Positions 27,379 to 35,253 of a stretch of 64,000 nt of DNA are shown one piece after another. The notes under the pieces are model-generated. The model searched no databases. It saw only the letters and a program-made list of their open reading frames with translations, and had not been told where the DNA came from. Each line of letters begins with the position of its first letter. Position 1 is the stretch's first letter. The position numbers and the translations under genes are program-made. Origin of the DNA: Fimbriiglobus ruber. GTDB taxonomy: Bacteria > Planctomycetota > Planctomycetia > Gemmatales > Gemmataceae. Where the stretch lies: positions 1,224,712 to 1,288,711 of the forward strand of contig NZ_NIDE01000017.1 in the NCBI RefSeq assembly GCF_002197845.1, written 5' to 3'.

Positions 27379-28002
27379 GTGGCGCCCGCGCTCATTTTTG
27401 ATGCCCACGGCTTCCCTTACGTCCGGCTCCGCGGCCCCACGGCCGTCGGCCTGTTGCCCGTCTTAAAGGCCCAGTTCGAGATCGCGTACGGGGCGCCGGG
27501 CGGGACCGAGGTACTCGATTACCCCGCGTGCCTGCGAGCCAACCCGCGGGGGAGTTGGCGCCGCCCGGCGGCGGGGACGGGCCCGTTGTACCTCACGGGG
27601 GTACTCGCGGCCGAAGCCCGGGCGGCCGGCCAACGGTTCGGGCCGGGGAGCCGGCTCGCGACCGCCGAAGAGTGGCAGGAAGCCGACGCATTACTCGACC
27701 GGCCGCTCGACCCCGCGACGCTGGCCAAACTCCTCGCCGCCGACCGGCTGCACCCCGCGGCCGCGGCGGTCATCGGCCGGACGCGGGCCGCGACCTGGCG
27801 CGAGATCGGCGAAGGGCTATTAGAATGGGTCCAGGCGCCGGCCGTACTGGGCCTGTACGGCCGGCCGCGACCCGAGTACCGACTCAACCTGCTCCTCAAC
27901 CCGCGAATCCACCCGCCGGTCGTCCCGCGCGGTGCCGAGCGGCACCCGGCCTACGGGCTCCGGCTCGCGATCCCGCACACCAAGGAAAGGCGGTCCGCGT
28001 GA
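27379..28002 (+). CDS. First gene of the GAP1/GTPase cluster, possible FGE-like remnant
   Basis: A 207-residue protein that starts with GTG 27379 after TGAGG. It has no signal peptide or membrane span. The segment GSRLATAEEWQEADALL resembles RLPTEAEWEYAA of formylglycine-generating-enzyme/SUMF1 domains, and the C-terminal AYGLRLAIPHT resembles their GFRLA end. The rest is unlike SUMF1 and too short for the full fold, so it may be a divergent or reduced member, or the likeness may be chance. Its stop overlaps the next start as GTGA. Translational coupling to the GAP1-like gene shows it belongs to the same system. Confidence 0.6.
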   Translation: MAPALIFDAHGFPYVRLRGPTAVGLLPVLKAQFEIAYGAPGGTEVLDYPACLRANPRGSWRRPAAGTGPLYLTGVLAAEARAAGQRFGPGSRLATAEEWQEADALLDRPLDPATLAKLLAADRLHPAAAAVIGRTRAATWREIGEGLLEWVQAPAVLGLYGRPRPEYRLNLLLNPRIHPPVVPRGAERHPAYGLRLAIPHTKERRSA

Positions 28003-30215
28003 GCCAGCCGACGATCCGGGCGGCGCAGTTGGTCTTCACCAACGTCGAGGCGGGCGATTCGAAGGCGGGCCAGCGTGGCTTCCAGGTTTGGCAAGCCTCG
28101 AAGGAACTGGCCGACGTCAAGCGCGACATCACCCGCCGCGTCGACGACTACCGCCTGCCGGCCGGCGTGGCCCCCGCCGACCAGCACGTCTACGCCCGCG
28201 ACTGCTATTTCCCCTTGGCCGACAAAAAGTTGTTCGCCGTGGCGCGGACGGTGCCGCTGCCGGAAAAAGACAAGTTCGGCCGCGGCGGCCGCTTCTTCGC
28301 GCACGTCCTGGTCGTGGAGGCCGAGGATTTTAAAAACCTGCACTTCGACCCGTTCCAATTGTTGGACGCCGCCGCGTTTCTCGGCCACCCCGACGAGTTG
28401 AAAAAGAAGTACGAGGCGGAATGGAAGACGGGTGAAATCCCGGGCGTGGACATCACGATCCGGCCGGACCCGCGCGATCAGGCGGGGCTGCCGGGGCAGG
28501 CCCGCGAACTCCTCGTCGGGCACTGCGACCGGGAGCCGGACAAGTTGAAGACGGTCGTCGTCGTCGGGAAGCCGGCGGACGTGGCGGCCGAGCTGCGGAA
28601 GATTTTTCGCGCCCTCCCGCCGCAGCTGCGGCGGACCGCGGCGTTCGACACACTATCCGTCGGGTCGTCACTGACGCAGGTGCCGTGTACGTTCGCCGGG
28701 TGCCCGACGGCCGACGCGCTGAAGATGTGGGCGTTCCGCCGGTTCGTCCGCTTCGACACGGCCACCCAAACGCTCACCCCGGCGGCGGACCCGGCCCCGC
28801 GGTCTTTGCTCGCCGCCCTAACCGCCACGGAAGTGTGGGACGTGGCCAGCAGCAGCGAGCGGTCCGCGGCGTGGGACGCAGCCGGGGCGATTCACCGCGC
28901 CGCGACTTCGCCGGACGCTTTGAAAACGGGCGCGAGTGCGGCCGCAGCCGCCGGCCCGGTCGCCCTCTCCTTGCTACAAGCGTGTACGGAATTCCCGGCC
29001 ACCTTGAAAAACTTGTCGACCTCGTGGGAGAAACTTCACCCCGCGGCCGTCATCGGCTTCCCCGGCGTCGGCCCGGCCCTGCAAAAATATCTAAAAGTCG
29101 GCTTGTCGGAGCAACTGCGGCGGTTGGGCAGCGAACCCCCGCGGGAGATCGTGGCCGAACAGATTTTTAATGGGCTCCTTAGCGCTTCGCTTGCGGACCC
29201 GGACAGAGACGTGTTAACCCAAATCCGATCGTGGCACGATGAAAAGCCGGTGAACCGTCGGCTGGGGCTACTTTTGTTGAGTCTTCTGGACCGCGTGAAC
29301 ATCGAGCTGACGACGGTAGTCAACAACATAAACGATCCCGACAGTGCGTGGCTAAAACAATACCTCTCCGAAACCCTGAAGTGCGACGGCCGGGCCGTTC
29401 CGGCGATGAGCGATAAGCTGGCGGCCCGGGGTGAGATCCGGCCCGAGGATTTGGCCGAAGCGGAACTTCTCTGCGACGTGTCCGACGACCCGGCTGCCGA
29501 CCTCCTCAGATTCCAAATCGCGTTCCATCGTGGTAGATCAGCGGTGGAGCGGCATTTCGCGGCGCACGCGCCACCGAGCGCGGACGATTTACTTAAACTC
29601 ATTCGTCCGAGAATTGTCGAAGGGTGGACTTTTGTCGAAAATCAGCTGTTCCTTGGTTTTTACGTCTACCCGAGTTCTGAGGCCGAGTATGTCGTGATCC
29701 GAGAAATCATGAAAGGGTTGAGTAGGCTAAATAGACCGCTCGTCAAACACTTTCTCCGCGAAATGGTGCCCGAGGTCCGGCCCGTAATCGGGGAAGCGCC
29801 CTTGCGCGAGGCGATCATTCAGTCGGCGCCCGTCACAGACATTGTGAAGCGAATTCTTGATGCGAAATCGTCGCCTCTTTCCGAGAGTAAAACCCTCAGC
29901 ATCAGAAATCGCGTCGAGAACCTGTCCGCCCAACACACTGAAGAACTACTTGCCTGGCTGCGGAGTAAAATGATTCCCGGCGATTGCTTCAAGCAATTCC
30001 CGGCCCCCCCCTTCGACGCGTTCCGCGTCGGGTGGGAGTTCCGGTGGATGACCCAAACGGACGCATCCAGTCAAATACCGAAGCTGGTGGAGATCGTTCT
30101 GGGACTGATCGCCCGGCGCGTGGACGTCGGCGAGATCACCGAACCCATTCCGCCTATGACAGATCGGGATCGGTTCATGTGGTTGCTGAGGCAATTTCCC
30201 GGCAAAGCGAACTAA
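27999..30215 (+). CDS. GTPase-associated protein 1 (GAP1)-like protein
   Basis: A 738-residue cytoplasmic protein. Start: GTG 27999 overlapping the previous TGA; the frame is open far upstream but that part is antisense-like shadow. The N-terminal 150 residues fit the GAP1 N-terminal domain pattern: AAQLVFTNVEAGDSKAGQRG, then QVWQASKEL, then GRGGRFFAHVLVVE and the LLDAAAF helix. The remainder is helical, with a middle segment around 185-260 (KTVVVVGKPADVAAELRKI) and a long alpha-helical C-terminal region. GAP1 proteins are described as partners of GTPases in predicted NTP-dependent conflict systems. The next gene here is indeed a GTPase. Domain assignment is from memory of the family pattern and should be tested by HMM. 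Confidence 0.75.
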   Translation: MSQPTIRAAQLVFTNVEAGDSKAGQRGFQVWQASKELADVKRDITRRVDDYRLPAGVAPADQHVYARDCYFPLADKKLFAVARTVPLPEKDKFGRGGRFFAHVLVVEAEDFKNLHFDPFQLLDAAAFLGHPDELKKKYEAEWKTGEIPGVDITIRPDPRDQAGLPGQARELLVGHCDREPDKLKTVVVVGKPADVAAELRKIFRALPPQLRRTAAFDTLSVGSSLTQVPCTFAGCPTADALKMWAFRRFVRFDTATQTLTPAADPAPRSLLAALTATEVWDVASSSERSAAWDAAGAIHRAATSPDALKTGASAAAAAGPVALSLLQACTEFPATLKNLSTSWEKLHPAAVIGFPGVGPALQKYLKVGLSEQLRRLGSEPPREIVAEQIFNGLLSASLADPDRDVLTQIRSWHDEKPVNRRLGLLLLSLLDRVNIELTTVVNNINDPDSAWLKQYLSETLKCDGRAVPAMSDKLAARGEIRPEDLAEAELLCDVSDDPAADLLRFQIAFHRGRSAVERHFAAHAPPSADDLLKLIRPRIVEGWTFVENQLFLGFYVYPSSEAEYVVIREIMKGLSRLNRPLVKHFLREMVPEVRPVIGEAPLREAIIQSAPVTDIVKRILDAKSSPLSESKTLSIRNRVENLSAQHTEELLAWLRSKMIPGDCFKQFPAPPFDAFRVGWEFRWMTQTDASSQIPKLVEIVLGLIARRVDVGEITEPIPPMTDRDRFMWLLRQFPGKAN

Positions 30216-30245
30216 CTTTCGTCCGACTTGTGAGTGATTCGCATT

Positions 30246-32375
30246 ATGCTCTGCCCGTACTGCCAGCGACAGGTCGGCGCGTTCGCGAAGGTTCCGGCCG
30301 GCGCGACCTTGCGGTGCCCGCTGGCCGACTGCCCGGGGCAGGACTTCGACGTGCCCAACCTTTACACCCGCGATTACGACCGCCACCCGCCCGTCGCCAT
30401 GAGCATCCTCGGGCCGACCGGGCACGGCAAGACTATGTTCATCGAGGCGCTGCTCACCCACCTGGAGCGGCACGTCAACTGGCCCGGGTTCAGCACGCAG
30501 TGGATGGACGAGGTCGGCATGCGCGAGATCCGCGAGCGGCTCCGCACCCTCCGCCAGCAGGGCCAGGTCGCGGACGCCACGCAGCGCGTCTTCCCGCGGC
30601 CCAAAATCCTCCGCCTGCGGAACGTCCCCCGCCTCGGCGGCCGGCAGTTGCTGATGTACGACACCAGCGGCGAGAGCTTTTCCACGTCCGAAAACATGCT
30701 CGAGAGTGGCCGGTACGTCCGCAACAGTCCGGCGATCTTGTGGCTGGTCAGCGTGACCGAATTCGAGTACCCCGAGCAACTCGCCGACCTGACGACCACC
30801 TACGCCCACGCCATGGAACTCATGGGGGCTGACCCGCGCGAGCAGGGGATGGTCCTCGTCCTCACCAAGGGGGACCTGCTGCTCGAACCCGATGCCGGCG
30901 CGGCGGCGGGCCTGCCGCCGCTCCCCCCGGCGGCCCGCGAGTTCCTGGAGAACGACGACCTCAACCCCGCGGGGGACGCCTGGGGCCGGCTCGAGGCCGT
31001 CCACGTCGCCCTCGACGGGTGGCTGCAAAAGACGCCGTTGCGGAACACGATCAACCTCCTCAAAGAACAGTTCCGCACGCTCAAGTTGACCATCGTCTCG
31101 GCCCAGGGCCGGCCGGCGATCGACCAGGCCCTGACCATGGACCTGATGCCGCGGGGGGTTCTCGCGCCCCTCCTCTGGCTGTGCCGCGTCGGCCACCCGG
31201 GGGCCTGGGTCGAGACCAAATTCGGAAACGTGTTTCACTTCGACCTCCCGTCGGCCCTGGCGGCCGCCCCGCCGGACGCGACCGTCCGCCTCGAACCGGG
31301 CACGGCGACCTTGACCGAACCTCTCATCTTTTCCAGGCCGGTCACGCTCGTCGGGGCCGGGCCGGCGTCCAGCCGGGTGGTGAGCAGCGCCGAGAAGTTC
31401 GGGTTCGGCTTCCGCAGCCCGTTCGTCAAGGTGAGCGACCTGTCACTCGCGCACGTCGGCACCGCCCCGGGCGACGTCGTGCGCGTGGTCGGGGGAACGG
31501 CCGAGTTGACGAACGTCGAGATCCGGGGGGCCGTCGCCGGCCAACCGGCCGCCTTCGGCGACGGGGTTCTCGTCCTGGGAACCTCGAAGGTCCGGCTCAC
31601 GAATTGCCACCTGCGCGAGAACGCCGCCCGGGGGCTGAGTGTCCGCGACGCCCAGGCGAGCGCCCACCTGATCAGGTGTACCGTGACCCGCAACGGGGAC
31701 GCCGGCCTCCTGGTGTTACAAGGGGACTGTCGCGTCGAGGCGGGGACCGTCAGCGAGAACGCCAAGTACGGGGTCGAACTCCGGACCAACGGCTCGCTCG
31801 CCCTCGAAAACACCGTTCTCGCGAACAACGGCAAGGCCGGCGTCCGGGTCGCCCCGGGCGCGGCCGGGACGGTCCGCCTGAACGAGGTGACGGCCGAGGG
31901 GCACGCCGAGCGCGGCGTGGACGTGCAAGGGACCGTCGTGCTGACGGCCGCCGGCCTGATCTGCCGCGGGAACAAAGCCGCCGGCGTCAACTTCAAGGAA
32001 GAGTCGCGGGGGACGATTTCGGGCGGCCTGTTGACCGGAAACACCTACGGGATTATTGCCGCGGGGAAGTCCCGCTGCGAGGTCCACTCGGCGACCGTGT
32101 CCGGGAACACGGACTCGGGCATCCTCTTCGCGGAACAGGCGACGGGGGTCTGCGTCAACAGCGTTCTCGCCGGGAACGGGAACGGCGGCCTCCGGATCTT
32201 CGGAACGGCCGCCGTCGCGCACCGCGGCAACACGTTCGACCGCAACGCCGGCGGCGAGATCATCCAGGGGCAGGGCGCGACACTCACCATCGCCCCCGAC
32301 CCCGACCAACCGATTCCACTCGACCTCGAATCCGGCCCGGGCGCCAAACGCAAGAAGCGCGGGTGGTTCGGTTGA
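30246..32375 (+). CDS. Zinc-ribbon GTPase fused to a right-handed beta-helix
   Basis: A 709-residue protein from ATG 30246; an in-frame GTG 12 bases earlier is an alternative. An N-terminal zinc ribbon uses Cys3, Cys6, Cys24 and Cys29. The GTPase domain (about 48-330) has P-loop GPTGHGKT (56-63), switch II/Walker B LLMYDTSGE with Asp139, and the base-specificity motif LTKGD (206-210). This fits the double-GTPase-like family linked to GAP1. From about residue 331 to 690 the chain is a parallel beta-helix: repeated short strands with N, G and A turns such as GLSVRDAQASAHLIRCTVTR and GVELRTNGSLALENTVLANN. It ends in KRKKRGWFG. A nucleotide-dependent switch joined to a carbohydrate-binding-type beta-helix is unusual for a cytosolic protein. 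Confidence 0.85.
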   Translation: MLCPYCQRQVGAFAKVPAGATLRCPLADCPGQDFDVPNLYTRDYDRHPPVAMSILGPTGHGKTMFIEALLTHLERHVNWPGFSTQWMDEVGMREIRERLRTLRQQGQVADATQRVFPRPKILRLRNVPRLGGRQLLMYDTSGESFSTSENMLESGRYVRNSPAILWLVSVTEFEYPEQLADLTTTYAHAMELMGADPREQGMVLVLTKGDLLLEPDAGAAAGLPPLPPAAREFLENDDLNPAGDAWGRLEAVHVALDGWLQKTPLRNTINLLKEQFRTLKLTIVSAQGRPAIDQALTMDLMPRGVLAPLLWLCRVGHPGAWVETKFGNVFHFDLPSALAAAPPDATVRLEPGTATLTEPLIFSRPVTLVGAGPASSRVVSSAEKFGFGFRSPFVKVSDLSLAHVGTAPGDVVRVVGGTAELTNVEIRGAVAGQPAAFGDGVLVLGTSKVRLTNCHLRENAARGLSVRDAQASAHLIRCTVTRNGDAGLLVLQGDCRVEAGTVSENAKYGVELRTNGSLALENTVLANNGKAGVRVAPGAAGTVRLNEVTAEGHAERGVDVQGTVVLTAAGLICRGNKAAGVNFKEESRGTISGGLLTGNTYGIIAAGKSRCEVHSATVSGNTDSGILFAEQATGVCVNSVLAGNGNGGLRIFGTAAVAHRGNTFDRNAGGEIIQGQGATLTIAPDPDQPIPLDLESGPGAKRKKRGWFG

Positions 32376-32473
32376 CGCGCCGGTCGTCCGGTCGGGGGCG
32401 GCCGCTTGTCGCCCGCGCCGGCTTTGACACAATGAGTCGAAAGTCACCACCCACTGGCATCGGAGCGTTCGTC

Positions 32474-33955
32474 ATGCCCGCCGACCCCGACGAAGACCGC
32501 TTGCCGTATTCGCCGCCGCGGCCCGCGCGCCCGGCCGGGGGGCAGGCCGCGGGCGTCCCCGTGGAGCCCCCCGGCGGCCTCGCCTGGGGCAGCGTCGGCT
32601 TCCTGCACGAGGCCGCCGAGTTGGCCGCGCAACCGGGGACGCGCGGCGTCGTGCGGTACGTCAACGCCGACGTGCGGTACGCCGCCCCGCCGCTGCCCGG
32701 CGGGTGGCGGGCGGCGCCCGGGCAACCGGGCCGGTACGAGATGCCGTGGCCCGGCGATCCGGGCCGGGCCCGGACGCTCTACCACCTCCGAACCGACATC
32801 GAGCGGGACGCCGCCGCCGGGACGCTGCGGTCGGGCGCGAGCCCGCGGCTCACCGAGCTGGACGCGGTCGCCGGCGGGTTGCTCGACGCCGCCGACCGGC
32901 TCCACGCCGCCGGCTGGACGTTGGGCCTCTTTCAACCGGACAACGTACTCTGGAACCCGCACGTCGCCGGCCACGACGCCCAGCTCGTCGACCTCGGCTT
33001 TACCTGGACGGGGAGCGTCGGCCCGCCGCCCTGGGACGCCAGCCCGGGTCGCCCGGCCTGGTTGACCCCACGGGCCGGCTGGCTCTCCGGCGTGCCCGCC
33101 GTGCGGCGGCAGTTCGCCGACCCGGCCGCCGCCTACTTCGACCCGGTCCCGCCGGTCGAGGACGTCCGGACTCTGGCCCGGCTCTTCGCGTGGCTCTTAA
33201 CCGGACAGCCGCGGGCGGACGTGACCGCCCCGAGTCGGTCGAACGCCCCGGCCCTGTGGAAGCTCCTGGCCGCCGCCGCCAGCGGTCGGGTGCCCACCGC
33301 GGACGCCTTCCGCCAGAAACTGGCCGCGGAACCACTGAGCGCGCACTTCACCGACCCGATCGTACTGGCGCCGCCCGTCCGGCCGCCGGCCCCCACCGGC
33401 TCGGTGGTCAAGATTCTCGCCGGGTTGCTGTTCGTCGCGGCCCTGGGCGTCGGCGGGGCGCTGTACGCCTTTTGGCCGCGCCCCGCGGTGACGGCCGGGG
33501 GGCCGCCCGCCACGACTCCCACCGCCACCGGGGAGACCCCGGAACCAACGCCGCCGCCCGCCCGGCCGCCCGCGAGCCCAGAGACTCTGAAACAAGCCAT
33601 GGACGAGTTACAGGCGGCCCTGGCCGCGAAGGATTTGCCGGCCGCCGACGCGAAACTCAAGGCGCTCTACGCGCTCGACCCACTTTCGGCGGCCGACGCG
33701 GCGGCGCGGCAGGCCAAGCGCGGCGAATTCGTGAACCTGTGCGTCGCCGAGTACAAGGCGATCCTGACCCTCGCGGGCCAGCCCGCCCAGAAGGTCGAGG
33801 CCGCCCGGCGGGCCAAGGCCCTGGAAGACGTGTTGAAATCCCTGTCGGCCGCCCACCCCCTACCGCCGTCCGCGGCGGACGCCCTTGAAAAGGAGACGCA
33901 ATGCCTCGACTTCGCCTCGCGGTTGGCGCGACAATTGGGTTCGCCACCCTCCTGA
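32474..33955 (+). CDS. Transmembrane pseudokinase
   Basis: A 493-residue protein starting at ATG 32474 (GGAG eight bases before); an ATG 42 bases earlier is possible. Residues about 40-290 follow a protein-kinase C-lobe plan. The catalytic-loop equivalent is LGLFQPDNVLW near 150-160, lacking the HRD Asp. The metal loop is QLVDLGF near 170, where DFG is DLG. No glycine-rich loop or catalytic Lys is clear, so it is probably a pseudokinase that binds rather than phosphorylates. A TM helix lies at about 310-335 (VVKILAGLLFVAALGVGGAL). A Pro/Thr-rich linker and a helical C-terminal domain follow, presumably outside the membrane. Its end overlaps the next gene by 55 bases. Confidence 0.72.
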   Translation: MPADPDEDRLPYSPPRPARPAGGQAAGVPVEPPGGLAWGSVGFLHEAAELAAQPGTRGVVRYVNADVRYAAPPLPGGWRAAPGQPGRYEMPWPGDPGRARTLYHLRTDIERDAAAGTLRSGASPRLTELDAVAGGLLDAADRLHAAGWTLGLFQPDNVLWNPHVAGHDAQLVDLGFTWTGSVGPPPWDASPGRPAWLTPRAGWLSGVPAVRRQFADPAAAYFDPVPPVEDVRTLARLFAWLLTGQPRADVTAPSRSNAPALWKLLAAAASGRVPTADAFRQKLAAEPLSAHFTDPIVLAPPVRPPAPTGSVVKILAGLLFVAALGVGGALYAFWPRPAVTAGGPPATTPTATGETPEPTPPPARPPASPETLKQAMDELQAALAAKDLPAADAKLKALYALDPLSAADAAARQAKRGEFVNLCVAEYKAILTLAGQPAQKVEAARRAKALEDVLKSLSAAHPLPPSAADALEKETQCLDFASRLARQLGSPPS

Positions 33956-35229
33956 TGATCGTGTCCGTCGCCCCCTCCCAGGCGCCGAAGGCCAAGGACG
34001 CCGACGGGCCGAAGGACGGGGCCGAACCCAAGCCCAAGGTCAAGGCGGCGGCCCCCGCCCCCGCGGTTCCCCTGGGTGGGGCCGCCGAAGGGCCGCCGAG
34101 TACGACGTTGTACCTGTTCCTGGCAACCGGCGCGGACGAACGGGAGGACGAAATTGTCATCGCCCTGAGCAACGCCCTCAAGGCGTCCGAGGCGAAATTC
34201 GTCGGCGAATTGAAACTCAAGGCGATCTCGCCCGGGTTCTACCAGGAGCTCCGCAGTCTCGTCGACCAGGTCGCCCCGGCGGCGGAGGCCGACGGCCTCG
34301 GCGTCCGCCGGCTCCCGTCCCGCGGCAACGACTACGAACTGACCATCGAGCCGACGCAGGTGATGAAAAAACTCACCGTCACCTACAAGGCGGCCGGCAA
34401 GAAGGAGTACGTCCCGGCCGGCCCCGGCGAGAAGGACGCCCCGCTCGTGCTGATCGTCCCGGGCCGGTACGCGTTCAGCCCGCAGGCCAACGACCTGCCG
34501 CTCGAGTACGCCGCCGACGTGGCCGAGATCGGCAAAAAGGACGAGTCGAAGTCCGGCCAGTGGCCGGCCACCGACAAGCATTACGTCGTCACCCTGCCGA
34601 AGTTTGTGGGCAACCGCGAGCAGCTGTTCGAGAAGCTGAAAGACAACAAAGTGGTCGCCAACGCGTTCAACGTGAAGCGGTCGGACGACCTGCTGTTCGC
34701 TTTCGCCTCGCTGAACTCGACGGCCGACGACGGCGAGGGAGACACGTTCGGCGCCGACTTCGTCGTGGTCTCGGCCGAAAACCTCAAGAACAGCAACGTC
34801 CGGCGCGTCTGGGTCTACTACCCGTTGGATGAGGCCGCGCTGAAAGAAGCGGTCGCCAAATTCCGCGACCCCAAGCTGAACTCCCAGACCCTCTGCCAGG
34901 AGATCCGCAAGGAGGCCGTCCCGTTCGACCAGGCGGCCGCCGTCAAGGCCGACGACCCGCCCCGGTGGTACGAGTTGCAGCTGCCCCGGGACAACCCGGG
35001 CGGCCGCTTCGCGCGAAAGATTATGGTCGACAACCTCTTTGAAATGGCCGGAAAATACAAGACCCTGGGCCGGCTGATCGTGTGGGAGTTCGACAACGGC
35101 CTGACCCCCCCGAGCGCGATCAGCACGAACCACCCCAAGCCGGAAGTGGGCAAGGTCTGGGCCCTCGACCGGGAAGACAAGGACTGGGGCATCAAGGTCA
35201 AGAAGGCGACCGAGCGGAACAAGAAGTAA
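33901..35229 (+). CDS. Exported protein of the GTPase cluster, unknown function
   Basis: A 442-residue protein with a signal peptide (residues about 8-28, GATIGFATLLMIVSVA), then a Lys/Ala/Pro-rich linker to about 65. GGAG lies just upstream of its ATG, inside the end of the previous gene. The mature part is mixed alpha/beta: STTLYLFLATGADEREDEIV, LVLIVPGRYAFSPQANDLPL, ADFVVVSAENLKNSNVRRVW and LGRLIVWEFDNGLTPPSAIS. It has no enzyme motif, metal cluster or repeat that I recognise. The tight overlap with the pseudokinase gene suggests the two products act together, one side of the membrane each; that is inference. Confidence 0.65.
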   Translation: MPRLRLAVGATIGFATLLMIVSVAPSQAPKAKDADGPKDGAEPKPKVKAAAPAPAVPLGGAAEGPPSTTLYLFLATGADEREDEIVIALSNALKASEAKFVGELKLKAISPGFYQELRSLVDQVAPAAEADGLGVRRLPSRGNDYELTIEPTQVMKKLTVTYKAAGKKEYVPAGPGEKDAPLVLIVPGRYAFSPQANDLPLEYAADVAEIGKKDESKSGQWPATDKHYVVTLPKFVGNREQLFEKLKDNKVVANAFNVKRSDDLLFAFASLNSTADDGEGDTFGADFVVVSAENLKNSNVRRVWVYYPLDEAALKEAVAKFRDPKLNSQTLCQEIRKEAVPFDQAAAVKADDPPRWYELQLPRDNPGGRFARKIMVDNLFEMAGKYKTLGRLIVWEFDNGLTPPSAISTNHPKPEVGKVWALDREDKDWGIKVKKATERNKK

Positions 35230-35253
35230 GCCAGCGGCCCAACGAGAACGGTG

